From: Pseudoalteromonas sp. A601
GTDB taxonomy: Bacteria > Pseudomonadota > Gammaproteobacteria > Enterobacterales > Alteromonadaceae
Direction of reading: 5' to 3'
NCBI RefSeq assembly: GCF_002165575.1
Contig: NZ_MXQF01000003.1
Span: 183,156 to 247,155, forward strand
Length of the DNA: 64,000 nucleotides
Part shown: positions 1-7,856 of the stretch, piece by piece
How positions within the stretch are numbered: the first letter of the stretch is position 1
How the letters are laid out: each line of letters opens with the position of its first letter
Notes under the pieces: generated by a model
What the model was told of the DNA's origin: nothing
The model's database searches: none
The model's input: the letters and a program-made list of their open reading frames with translations, nothing else
Made by a program: the position numbers and the translations under genes

Positions 1-33
1 CCAAGTGATGAATTATATTGTCAGTTTACTTGT

Positions 34-243
34 TTAGTACTCTGCACTAGCAGCCACTTTATAAGCAACAAATGCAATGATTGCTAGTATCAATGGGGTT
101 GGTGCTGCTATATAACCAAAGGTGTCGAAGTTTGCAAAACTTGCGCCTGCTAAATGTCCCACTAAACCAACAACAAATGCCAGCAGTGCGATACCAATAA
201 CAACCAACTCCATTTTACTTTCTTTTTCTGTTTTTGCTTGCAT
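34..243 (-). CDS. small two-helix membrane protein
   Basis: This 69-residue protein has two hydrophobic stretches (about residues 12-32 and 43-62) joined by a short polar loop, with a charged Lys/Glu-rich N terminus. I do not recognise the family. The first ATG at 243 is preferred because GGGAGAG lies six bases upstream; an internal Met at residue 11 has only a weak AGAAAG in front. It stands alone, divergent from dps, behind an FNR-like site with a well-placed -10 element. A role at the membrane under low oxygen is inference from that promoter only. Confidence 0.65.
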   Translation of the reverse strand: MQAKTEKESKMELVVIGIALLAFVVGLVGHLAGASFANFDTFGYIAAPTPLILAIIAFVAYKVAASAEY

Positions 244-252
244 GTGAACTCT

Positions 253-270
253 CCCAGTTATGTAACTGGG
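253..270 (-). other. hairpin just upstream of a ribosome binding site
   Basis: CCCAGTTA and TAACTGGG form eight-base arms around a two-base loop. On the minus strand the second arm runs straight into the GGGAGAG ribosome binding site of the small membrane protein gene, so the first bases of that site are paired when the hairpin forms. It sits in the 5' leader predicted from the FNR-type promoter. It may modulate translation or protect the transcript end; this is inference. Confidence 0.5.
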
Positions 271-273
271 CTT

Positions 274-314
274 AGTATGAGCCGGCTAAAAAACAAACTA
301 TTGACCTAAATCAA
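274..314 (-). promoter_or_regulatory. FNR-type class II promoter
   Basis: TTGACCTAAATCAA at 301-314 matches the FNR/Anr dyad TTGAT-N4-ATCAA except for one base. On the minus strand a CATACT -10 element lies at 274-279. The centres are 31 bases apart, the geometry expected when FNR sits near -41.5 and touches RNA polymerase. The predicted start is near 267, giving a leader of about 24 bases before the small membrane protein. The rest of the 244-602 gap holds the dps promoter; I see nothing else in 315-487. Confidence 0.6.
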
Positions 315-487
315 CTCTGCTACGTCACAATCCACAATGTGATAAAAAGTTTGCTGTAGATCATATTTTTAATCTATTTTTACATATCAATGGAGTGTTT
401 AAATTACTAGGGGTGGTTTTTACAAAATTAAGTCCCATGTCTATTATAAGTTTGGATAGAAAAATATTTTATTAAACTCAATCTATG

Positions 488-553
488 ATAGATAAAACCT
501 ATCGATATCATTAATTATAACCATTTTACAGATTCATAATATTCGGTGATACT
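488..553 (+). promoter_or_regulatory. OxyR-type site and promoter of dps
   Basis: ATAGATAAAACCTAT at 488-502 fits the OxyR half-motif ATAGntnnnanCTAT at every defined position. Seven bases later a second, weaker half follows at 510-524. The site abuts a -35 TTTACA at 525-530, then a 17-base spacer and -10 GATACT at 548-553. An OxyR tetramer would contact polymerase directly from here. Peroxide induction of dps by OxyR is established in enterobacteria; its use here is inferred from the motif. Confidence 0.65.
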
Positions 554-602
554 TATACCTCAGTCATCAAGAACACTTATCAGTTTATTTTAGGAGAGAA
601 AT

Positions 603-1076
603 ATGTCACAGGTAAACGCAATTGGTCTTAACAGCGCAAAAAGTGAAGATATCGTAAAGTCACTCAATACTCTGTTAAGCAGCTACCAGATTCAATATAT
701 GAATGCCCGCGGTTTTCATTGGAATATTAAAGGCCGCAACTTTTTTGAACTACATATCAAGTTTGAAGAAATTTATAACTTACTACTTTTAAAAGTAGAT
801 GAAGTCGCTGAGCGCATTTTAACCCTTGATGGCGCACCACTACATGCATTCTCAGATTACTTAGAGATCAGCGAGATTAAAGAAGCTAAAAACATTAGTG
901 ATGGTGTTACAGCAGTCGAAAATTTATTAGCAGGCTACAGCACGCTAATTAAGATGCAGCGTGATATCTTAGAACAAGCAAGTGATGCACAAGATGAAGG
1001 TACGGCTTCACTGATGAGTGATTATATTTCTGAGCAAGAAAAATTAGTATGGATGTTAAAAGCATACTTAGACTAA
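603..1076 (+). CDS. dps: Dps family DNA-protection / ferritin-like protein
   Basis: Dps assembles into a dodecameric cage that oxidises ferrous iron with peroxide, stores it as mineral, and protects DNA in starved or oxidatively stressed cells. The 157 residues match the usual family length. The ferroxidase signature is visible as GFHWNIKG at about residues 37-44, followed by FFELHIKFEEIY, which supplies the His, Asp/Glu and Glu ligands across the subunit interface. AGGAGAG lies six bases before the ATG. The gene stands alone between an OxyR-type promoter and a strong hairpin terminator. The short N-terminal tail has few lysines, so strong DNA binding is not assured. Confidence 0.93.
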   Translation: MSQVNAIGLNSAKSEDIVKSLNTLLSSYQIQYMNARGFHWNIKGRNFFELHIKFEEIYNLLLLKVDEVAERILTLDGAPLHAFSDYLEISEIKEAKNISDGVTAVENLLAGYSTLIKMQRDILEQASDAQDEGTASLMSDYISEQEKLVWMLKAYLD

Positions 1077-1083
1077 AATTAAT

Positions 1084-1110
1084 AAGGCCCTTAATTAAGG
1101 GCCTTCTTTT
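1084..1110 (+). terminator. rho-independent terminator of dps
   Basis: AAGGCCCTTAA and TTAAGGGCCTT form a perfect dyad directly after the dps stop, followed by CTTTTTT. The gene on the opposite strand ends just beyond it, so it may serve both directions. Confidence 0.85.
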
Positions 1111-1508
1111 TAAAGCCAGCTTTTTACATATTCATAGTCAGGGTAGCTTTCTAAGTAGCTTTGAACGCTAGGATAAAACTGTATGTTCATATCGCTTCCT
1201 TGCCAAATATGTTCCAGCATATTTTTTGCAATTAAACTAGGTTGAAGGTAGTCGACCTGTTTGTAGCCACGCGCTTTTACACCGTGAAAATACTCTTTTG
1301 CAATGGCTAAACTATCAGCTGTGGCAAGTTCAAACTCTGCCAGATTAATTATGGCATATTCAATTGAGTTAGCAGGCAATTGTGCTAGGTCCGAAAAAAT
1401 TGATTTCGTGAAAGCTTGAACGCCTTCACGATTAAAACAGCCAATTATCTTAATATAAATAATTGGTGGCTCTATCGAGTATTGCCAATCACCATGTGCA
1501 TCAAACAT
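1110..1508 (-). CDS. hypothetical cytoplasmic protein, STAS/SpoIIAA-like fold possible
   Basis: This soluble 132-residue protein has no signal peptide or membrane segment. The alternation of beta stretches (PIIYIKIIG, EYAIINLA) and helices (EGVQAFTKSIFSDLAQL, ADSLAIAKEYFHG) resembles SpoIIAA-like STAS domains found in many marine gammaproteobacteria. The assignment is by pattern, not by a recognised motif, and no conserved phospho-Ser motif is clear. The gene follows oligopeptidase B on the same strand after a 33-base gap, so the two may be co-transcribed. Function unknown. Confidence 0.6.
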   Translation of the reverse strand: MFDAHGDWQYSIEPPIIYIKIIGCFNREGVQAFTKSIFSDLAQLPANSIEYAIINLAEFELATADSLAIAKEYFHGVKARGYKQVDYLQPSLIAKNMLEHIWQGSDMNIQFYPSVQSYLESYPDYEYVKSWL

Positions 1509-1541
1509 TGCTTTACCTATAGAAAGTGCCCGCTGTAAGGG

Positions 1542-3620
1542 CTACTTATTAATTAAACTAATAAAAAAGGCCATTTCTAAGGCTTTTTCTTCTAAGCTCT
1601 TAAAACGTCCTGATGCACCGCCATGACCTGCATCCATATCAGTTTTAAATACTAAAATATTATCATCTGTTTTGTATTCTCGCACTTTTGCTACCCACTT
1701 CATTGGCTCCCAATATTGCACCTGCGAGTCATGCAAGCCTGTAGTCACCAAGATATTTGGGTAAACTTGTGCTTTAATATTATCATACGGAGAATACGCA
1801 GCTATTAGATCATAATACTCAGGGTCATTTGGATTACCCCATTCATCGTACTCATTAGTTGTTAGAGGGATAGACTCATCAAGCATTGTAGTCAGCACAT
1901 CTAAAAAAGGTACATGACAGCCTATGCCTAAATATAATTCTGGCGCTTGATTAACCACCGCGCCCATTAATAAACCACCCGCACTCCCACCCGATGCAAA
2001 TACCTTATCTTTTGCCCCATAACCTTGCTCAACCAAAGCATTGGTGACATCAATAAAATCGCTAAAACTATTTTTTTTATGTTGCTTTTTACCTTGTTCA
2101 TACCAATTTCGTCCTAGCATTTCACTACCACGAACATGAGCAATCGCGTAAACAAAACCACGGTCTAATAAGCTAAGTGAGGTACTCGAAAAGCTGGGAT
2201 CAATGGTTATACCATATGCGCCATAACCATATTGAAATAACGGGTTAGTACCATCCTGTTTGAATAAATCTTTACGATAAACTAATGAAACAGGAATTTT
2301 TTCGCCGTCTCGTGCAGTCACCATTAATCGCTCTGAGGCATAGTTTTCAGCTTTGAAGTCGCCTAATACTTGCTGCTGCTTTAACAAGGTTTTTGCACCC
2401 GTTGCTAAATCCACCTCATATAAAGAGCCTGGTGTCGTTAGGCTTGAATAATAAATACGTGCTGTTTTAGAGTTACTTTCTGGGTTCATAGCAACCGCAG
2501 CATAATAACAGGGATCATCAAATTCCAAGGTCATACGCTGCTGTTGTTGATTAACAACTACAAAGCGCGTTTGGCCAAGTTCGCGCTCTGTTAGCACTAA
2601 AAATTTATCGAACGTTTCAACATCTTCAAGCAGCACATCTTCACGGTGCGGGGTATGTTCTTGCCACTGACTTTTATCTGCTACCGTTGCTGGTGTCGCT
2701 GTCATTAAGCGGAAGTTTTTTGCCTGCCAATTAGTGACGATGTAAAAAGTATCACCTAACTTATCAACATCAAATTCGTGACCTTCTTCTCGAGGCATTA
2801 ACTGTGAAAACTCACCGCTTGGCTGATTGGCATCGAGCACCCAGGTATCATTGGTTTCAGTGCTTGCTAAATCAATAATAATTAAGCTTTCATCACGGCT
2901 TTTCCCCAGCCCCATAAAATAGCTGCGATCGTGTTCTTCGTATACCAAGATATCCTCATCTTGCGAAGTACCTAATACGTGGCGGTAAACTTGAAAACCC
3001 AGTAAGGTTTTTAAATCTTTTTTAACGTAAAATACCGTTTGATTATCGTTAGCCCAAACCACTTGGCCTTCAGTGTTCTCAAGTACATCGTCAAGTAAGC
3101 AGTCATCGCTTATCACTTTAAACTTCACGGTGTAAATACGGCGACCCTCAGTGTCCTCTGAGTAAGCAAGTAGTTGCTCATTAGGACTGATCGCAACTTC
3201 ACCTAAGTCATAAAATTCATAGCCATCAGCTAGCTTATTAACATCTAACAGAAGCTGCTTATCATTACTGCTAATATCACTACTGCGATAATGCCGGGCG
3301 TATTCATCATCGCCACGCACTTCTGCGTGATACCAAAACTGCCCATCTTTCACCGGAAAGCTGTTATCGTCTTTAACTATTCGGCCTTTTAATTCATCAA
3401 ATAATTGCGTTTGAAAAGACTTAATTGGCGCGAGTTGTTTATCGCAGTATTCATTTTCTGCGTTTAAGTGATCGAGTATTTCAGGGGTTTCTCTTTCATC
3501 ATCACGCATCCAGTAGTAATCATCGACACGCATTTTTTCATGCGTAATTAAAGAATGTGATTGTTTACGCGCTACAGGGGCGTTAGGTAATAAAGACAAA
3601 GATACGTTTGATAGAGACAC
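1542..3620 (-). CDS. ptrB: oligopeptidase B (S9A serine peptidase)
   Basis: A cytosolic trypsin-like oligopeptidase that cleaves short peptides after Arg or Lys. The 692 residues match the family. The N-terminal two thirds form the seven-bladed propeller, opening with the family signature around VDDYYWMRDDER (residues 32-43). The C-terminal alpha/beta hydrolase holds Ser546 in GGSAGG, Asp631 in LHDSQV and His666 in DAGHGG. It has no signal peptide. A terminator for the upstream gene lies just in front, so it probably has its own promoter around 3621-3680. Peptide catabolism is the family role. Confidence 0.92.
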   Translation of the reverse strand: MSLSNVSLSLLPNAPVARKQSHSLITHEKMRVDDYYWMRDDERETPEILDHLNAENEYCDKQLAPIKSFQTQLFDELKGRIVKDDNSFPVKDGQFWYHAEVRGDDEYARHYRSSDISSNDKQLLLDVNKLADGYEFYDLGEVAISPNEQLLAYSEDTEGRRIYTVKFKVISDDCLLDDVLENTEGQVVWANDNQTVFYVKKDLKTLLGFQVYRHVLGTSQDEDILVYEEHDRSYFMGLGKSRDESLIIIDLASTETNDTWVLDANQPSGEFSQLMPREEGHEFDVDKLGDTFYIVTNWQAKNFRLMTATPATVADKSQWQEHTPHREDVLLEDVETFDKFLVLTERELGQTRFVVVNQQQQRMTLEFDDPCYYAAVAMNPESNSKTARIYYSSLTTPGSLYEVDLATGAKTLLKQQQVLGDFKAENYASERLMVTARDGEKIPVSLVYRKDLFKQDGTNPLFQYGYGAYGITIDPSFSSTSLSLLDRGFVYAIAHVRGSEMLGRNWYEQGKKQHKKNSFSDFIDVTNALVEQGYGAKDKVFASGGSAGGLLMGAVVNQAPELYLGIGCHVPFLDVLTTMLDESIPLTTNEYDEWGNPNDPEYYDLIAAYSPYDNIKAQVYPNILVTTGLHDSQVQYWEPMKWVAKVREYKTDDNILVFKTDMDAGHGGASGRFKSLEEKALEMAFFISLINK

Positions 3621-3678
3621 AGAATAACCAATAAAAAATGTTGTTGCTGTGAGTTTATCATAACTTTTCCAATCCCAT

Positions 3679-3706
3679 AAAAAAGCCCACTCAAATGAGT
3701 GGGCCG
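3679..3706 (-). terminator. rho-independent terminator of the chitin-binding gene
   Basis: GCCCACTCAAATGAGTGGGC is an almost perfect dyad at 3685-3704. Read on the minus strand it is followed by TTTTTTATG, so it ends transcription coming from the gene at 3737-4312. Confidence 0.8.
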
Positions 3707-3736
3707 AAAATGCTAAATAGCATTAGGGGGAACAGT

Positions 3737-4312
3737 TCAATTATTTGGCAGTTGCTGCCAAGCTAAATCCCAGCTTTGGCCAACACCGGGTTCATACAAT
3801 GGATTATTTTCTTCTTTTACTTTACAGAAACGGTCAAATGGCCACGGTTTACATTTATAAATCATTCCTGTTTTTGGCTGTAATACTTTAACCCCTGCGT
3901 TGTAGTCATTACTCTTATCAGGGTAAATGTAATCATACGCAGGCTTAGCTTGCTCCCAATCATCGCATTGAGCAACGCAATGGAATGTTAGCTCCGCTTG
4001 TGTGATACCACTTCCATCCAACGCGTAAATTTGATTAGAGCGATAGCCAATTACCAACCCCTGCTCTGTCATTTTTCCCGCTTCAATTAACGGGATATAC
4101 ATATTAATGTGCTCGGCAATGCGACGAGGCCAATTTTGTGGTTCACCTTGCTCACTGTTAGTGATTTTATAATCAAACGATAAATCGACTAGCTCTCCTT
4201 GCATATCATAAAAGGTCACCGTCACCATGTCGCCAATAAATAACTGGGTATGGTGATTTAAGCAACCTATTGCCGACCATTTTCCACAGGCCAATGACGA
4301 ATGCATAAACAA
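3737..4312 (-). CDS. truncated GbpA-like chitin-binding protein (no LPMO domain, no signal peptide)
   Basis: GbpA proteins are secreted chitin adhesins: signal peptide, AA10 lytic polysaccharide monooxygenase, two middle domains and a C-terminal chitin-binding module. This 191-residue ORF begins where the second domain would start (KWSAIG...LFIGDMVTV...FYDMQGE, then WPRRIAEHIN). It ends in a chitin-binding module with YNAGVKVLQP, YKCKPWP and YEPGVGQSWDLAW. The LPMO domain, the signal peptide and probably the third domain are missing, and the 100 bases upstream hold no trace of them. The start is TTG at 4312 (AAGGTG five bases before) or ATG at 4306. A c-di-GMP riboswitch heads the transcript, as for gbpA in Vibrio cholerae. 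It is probably a deletion remnant; a cytosolic product is the alternative. Confidence 0.65.
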   Translation of the reverse strand: MFMHSSLACGKWSAIGCLNHHTQLFIGDMVTVTFYDMQGELVDLSFDYKITNSEQGEPQNWPRRIAEHINMYIPLIEAGKMTEQGLVIGYRSNQIYALDGSGITQAELTFHCVAQCDDWEQAKPAYDYIYPDKSNDYNAGVKVLQPKTGMIYKCKPWPFDRFCKVKEENNPLYEPGVGQSWDLAWQQLPNN

Positions 4313-4414
4313 AGTAACACCTTATGAATACTTAATAGGTACTATCCAACATTTACAGAACAAAATAAATACTTTTTTACTAGTTTTAGGCAAATGATAC
4401 ACAGTGAAGGAGAC

Positions 4415-4494
4415 TACCCGTGCAGCAACCCCGCTATCTTAGTACTAAACCTTAGACCGGAGGCTTTGCGTCCTAACCTTTCGATTAGTTTGCC
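4415..4494 (-). promoter_or_regulatory. cyclic di-GMP-I (GEMM-I) riboswitch aptamer
   Basis: Read on the minus strand, the segment begins GGCAAAC, has a GAAA tetraloop stem (TAATCGAAAGGTTA), then the hallmark GGACGCAAAGCCTCCGG and a tetraloop-receptor-like TCTAAGG. The second stem ends in AGCGGGGTTGC. These blocks match the GEMM-I consensus in order and spacing. The aptamer starts a few bases after a predicted transcription start and lies about 110 bases before the GbpA-like gene. No clear terminator follows it, so control may act on translation or message stability. Confidence 0.92.
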
Positions 4495-4505
4495 AAAACG
4501 TTTAA

Positions 4506-4534
4506 AGTATAAAGTGGCGCTTGACAAAGATCAA
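4506..4534 (-). promoter_or_regulatory. sigma-70 promoter of the riboswitch transcript
   Basis: On the minus strand TTGATC (4529-4534) is followed after 17 bases by TATACT (4506-4511). The predicted start falls near 4499, immediately before the conserved first bases of the GEMM-I aptamer. Confidence 0.7.
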
Positions 4535-4614
4535 ACAAAAGAATGCAACCAGAAATAAAAACCAATCCTTAAAACCTATAAACATTCAAAAAGCGGATAT
4601 CTAATTGCCGGGTA

Positions 4615-4650
4615 TACAAAAGCCAGCATCATTGGTGCTGGCTTTTTTAG
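4615..4650 (-). terminator. terminator of the RND operon, probably bidirectional
   Basis: AAAGCCAGCA and TGCTGGCTTT are perfect ten-base arms around a seven-base loop at 4618-4646. T runs lie on both sides (TTTTTT on plus, TTTTG on minus). It lies just beyond the RND permease stop and separates it from the riboswitch gene. Confidence 0.85.
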
Positions 4651-4665
4651 TTAGGTTGTCGCTTT

Positions 4666-7600
4666 TTACACGGTTTGTCTGTTTCGATTAAAAAGTTTTT
4701 TAAGCCTTCTAAATGGACTTCCAAACACCGCACCTATATCACTCATCATAATGTATAAACACGGTACCAACACCAAGGTGATCAACGTTGCAAACATAAC
4801 CGCAAAGCCAAGAGCCACCGCCATTGGAATTACAAACCGTGCTTGTAGGCTGGTCTCAAACATAATGGGTAACACGCCTGCAAACGTTGTTATTGACGTC
4901 AGTAATATTGGTCTAAAACGCGCACAGCCAGCTTCAATTACAGCATCTTTAACTGCAATCCCCTGTCGACGGGCTTGGTTTACAAAGTCAGTCATTACCA
5001 GTGAGTCATTAATTACAACGCCTGCGGCAGCTATAATCCCAAAACCAGACATTAGCGTTAAATCTAGCCCAAACCAGAAGTGCCCCCAAATTGCCCCCGT
5101 TAAACTAAATGGAATTACCGACATCACTATCAGGGGTTGGGCATAGCTTTTTAGTGGTACAGCGAGCAAAATGTAAACTAGAATCATGCCACCAAAGAAA
5201 AACATTACCTGTTGATTAGCTTGCGCTTGCTGCTCTTCTATTGCACCACCAAGTTCTGATTTTACACTTGGAAACTCTTCTTTAAGCTGAGGTAATAATT
5301 TATCTTTTACCTGGTTTATCACTTCATTTGGTTCAATAACTTCTTCGTCAATATTGCCATAAACATATACTGTACGATAACCACCTTCACGGCGAATATA
5401 GCTAATCCCCGGTGTTTCAGTAAGCTCAACTACATCACCTAGCAACACTTCTTTACCTTGTGGCGTAGTCACAACTGCATGTTTAAGCGATGAAAATGCC
5501 TCTCGAGTGAGTTTAGGGTAGCGCACCATAACGCGTACTTCTTCACCACGGCGTATAACACGTTGCGCTTCACCACCGTAAAAACTAGCGCCCACTTGGT
5601 TAGCTATCGTTGCTAAGTCTAGGCCTAAGTCATAAGCCACTGGCTTCAAGCTCATTTGCACTTCTTTGCTGGCAGGGTCAATGGTTGAGCTTATATCAAA
5701 CAAACCTTCTTGCTGCTGCAATAGCTGAATAAACCGACGACCTGCATCATTTAACGTGTCGATGTCTGAGCCATAGAGTAAATAACCAAACTCACCATCG
5801 CCACCACCTTGGCTATTTACATCATCATAAATTGTTAACGACTTAACACCGGCGATAACTGGCATCTTTTCACGCCAGCGACGAGAAAGCTCAAATGCAT
5901 TATAAGGACGTAAATCTTCTTCAACCAAAGGTGCTAAAAGTTGCGCTTCTGTACGGCCCTGATTGAAAACCAATACATCCCTAATTAACTTATGCCCATA
6001 TTCACATTCAGTTTCTTTATCAATAGCAATAACCATTGCTTCAATTTCACGTATCGCTTCAATAGTTTGCATATCCGAAACATTATCGTTCATTTCTAAA
6101 TTAATTTGTGGATAATCATGCGGTATTTTGGGCATAAACCCAGTACGTACTTGATTTGATGCTATCAAAGCAAAAGTGATAATTAACAGAGCAACAAATA
6201 AAGAAAACACAGCCCAGCGCCATTCAACGCAGCGCACAATAAAGCGTCTGTATGGGCCATTCACAAAGCCAAAAAAGCGCTTATTAAAGCGTGCTCGCCA
6301 ACTATCCGGCTTAATTGGTGGAAACTTAGTATGTGCGATGTGCGCTGGTAAAATTAGTTTTGACTCAATTAAGCTAAAGATTAAACACAGCATAACCACT
6401 ACAGCTATACCATAAAAGAACGCACTCTCAGGACCGGTTGATAGCGTAAATGGCGCGAATACGGCAACAGTTGTTAACACCCCAAAAGTGGCTGGTGTTG
6501 CAACTTTTTTAGCCCCGTTGACAACATTAACTACACCCCCACCCTTTTTCTCGATTTCGGTGTAGGCACTTTCGCCAATGACTATGGCATCGTCCACCAC
6601 AATCCCCAACACCATAATAAAGGCAAATAACGATAGAATATTAATGGTTACACCAAACAGCGGCATCATCATCATCGCACCTAAAAAGCACACTGGCAGA
6701 CCAATCATTACCCACAATGCAAGCTTAAAACGCAAGAAAATAGATAGCATAATAGCTACCAAAATAGCGCCTTGGATCAAGTTACTTACCATCATATCTA
6801 AACGCGCATTCAGGTAATAAGTGAAGTCCATTAACGGCTCTAAACGCACACCAGGCGGTAACTCTTTATTTTTCTGATCGATAAATGCTTTAACTGAATC
6901 TGCAACAGGAATGATACTTTGCTGCTCCGTTGCTTTCACAGATAAATAAACGGCATTTTCGCCATTAAATTTAAAATAGCGCTCACCTTCTGTAAATTGG
7001 TCTTTAATTACAGCAATATCTTGCAGTAATACTTTGGCACCATTAGCGCCAATTTTAACTGGAATTTGACGAAACTCTTCACCAGAGTAAAGCTGGTTTT
7101 CAACCCTTACAGATATTACACCTGCATCGGTTTTTAATTGTCCTGCAGAAAAGTTAGCTGAGTAACGACGCACAGCTGCGGCTACTTCACTTAACGTAAG
7201 GTTATAACGACGTAACGTATCTGGCTCAATTTCAATTGCTATCTCATCCAGTGGCACATCATTTTGCACTAATGAGACATTTGACAGCTGCAGTAGCTCA
7301 TCTTCAATTCGGTTCGCGATAGGTTTAAGTTCAAACAAAGGTAAATCAGCAACGAGCGTCATACCTATTACATCTTGGCGAAACTCAACCTGACTTATGG
7401 TGACCGGCTCCATCCCCGCAGGAAAAGTAGCAATACCATCGACGCGCAGTTTTACTTTATCGAGCACATCGGTCAACTCAACATCGGTATTGATTTCAAG
7501 CTGTGCACTCCCCCCATTGCGAAATGCGCGGTAGGTCCCTTTTTTAATTTCAGTAATATCTTTTAAAGACTCTTCAATCTTAATTAAGATACTCTCTTCC

Positions 7601-7842
7601 ATCTCTTGGGGCGAAGCACCTGGGTAGTTTGCGTTTATAGTAATATAGTTAACTTCGATGTTTGGGAACATCTGGCGTTGAATTGTGAAAAAACTAATGA
7701 TGCCCATCACAATAATGAAAACCATCATTAAATTTGCAGCAACAGAGTTATTAGCAAAATAGGCTATTAAGCCTGTTTGCTTTTCTGTACTTGCAGGGGC
7801 GATATTTGCTTGCTCTGATTTTGGTAGTTCCGTGTTACTCAT
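4666..7842 (-). CDS. RND multidrug/solute efflux permease (AcrB-type)
   Basis: The inner-membrane proton-driven pump of a tripartite efflux system. At 1058 residues it has the standard length, with TM1 near residue 37, a periplasmic porter half, a membrane block at about 345-510, a second porter half and a C-terminal membrane block. The proton-relay Asp pair is present in TM4 as GIVVDDAIVIGE near residue 420. The gene begins 14 bases after the adaptor gene, so they form one operon. No outer-membrane TolC-type partner is encoded nearby. Substrate cannot be told from sequence; the DD pair argues against the heavy-metal (HME) subfamily. Confidence 0.92.
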   Translation of the reverse strand: MSNTELPKSEQANIAPASTEKQTGLIAYFANNSVAANLMMVFIIVMGIISFFTIQRQMFPNIEVNYITINANYPGASPQEMEESILIKIEESLKDITEIKKGTYRAFRNGGSAQLEINTDVELTDVLDKVKLRVDGIATFPAGMEPVTISQVEFRQDVIGMTLVADLPLFELKPIANRIEDELLQLSNVSLVQNDVPLDEIAIEIEPDTLRRYNLTLSEVAAAVRRYSANFSAGQLKTDAGVISVRVENQLYSGEEFRQIPVKIGANGAKVLLQDIAVIKDQFTEGERYFKFNGENAVYLSVKATEQQSIIPVADSVKAFIDQKNKELPPGVRLEPLMDFTYYLNARLDMMVSNLIQGAILVAIMLSIFLRFKLALWVMIGLPVCFLGAMMMMPLFGVTINILSLFAFIMVLGIVVDDAIVIGESAYTEIEKKGGGVVNVVNGAKKVATPATFGVLTTVAVFAPFTLSTGPESAFFYGIAVVVMLCLIFSLIESKLILPAHIAHTKFPPIKPDSWRARFNKRFFGFVNGPYRRFIVRCVEWRWAVFSLFVALLIITFALIASNQVRTGFMPKIPHDYPQINLEMNDNVSDMQTIEAIREIEAMVIAIDKETECEYGHKLIRDVLVFNQGRTEAQLLAPLVEEDLRPYNAFELSRRWREKMPVIAGVKSLTIYDDVNSQGGGDGEFGYLLYGSDIDTLNDAGRRFIQLLQQQEGLFDISSTIDPASKEVQMSLKPVAYDLGLDLATIANQVGASFYGGEAQRVIRRGEEVRVMVRYPKLTREAFSSLKHAVVTTPQGKEVLLGDVVELTETPGISYIRREGGYRTVYVYGNIDEEVIEPNEVINQVKDKLLPQLKEEFPSVKSELGGAIEEQQAQANQQVMFFFGGMILVYILLAVPLKSYAQPLIVMSVIPFSLTGAIWGHFWFGLDLTLMSGFGIIAAAGVVINDSLVMTDFVNQARRQGIAVKDAVIEAGCARFRPILLTSITTFAGVLPIMFETSLQARFVIPMAVALGFAVMFATLITLVLVPCLYIMMSDIGAVFGSPFRRLKKLFNRNRQTV

Positions 7843-7856
7843 AACGCAGTCACCTT

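Noticed and set aside
4415..4494. cobalamin or other riboswitch on the plus strand
   Set aside because: The conserved blocks (GGACGCAAAGCCTCCGG, GAAA loop, GCGGGGTTGC) read correctly only on the minus strand and fit GEMM-I; no B12-box is present.
6176..6817. plus-strand reading frames inside the RND permease gene
   Set aside because: They are antisense shadows with no family-like sequence and no ribosome binding sites; the RND protein is intact on the other strand.
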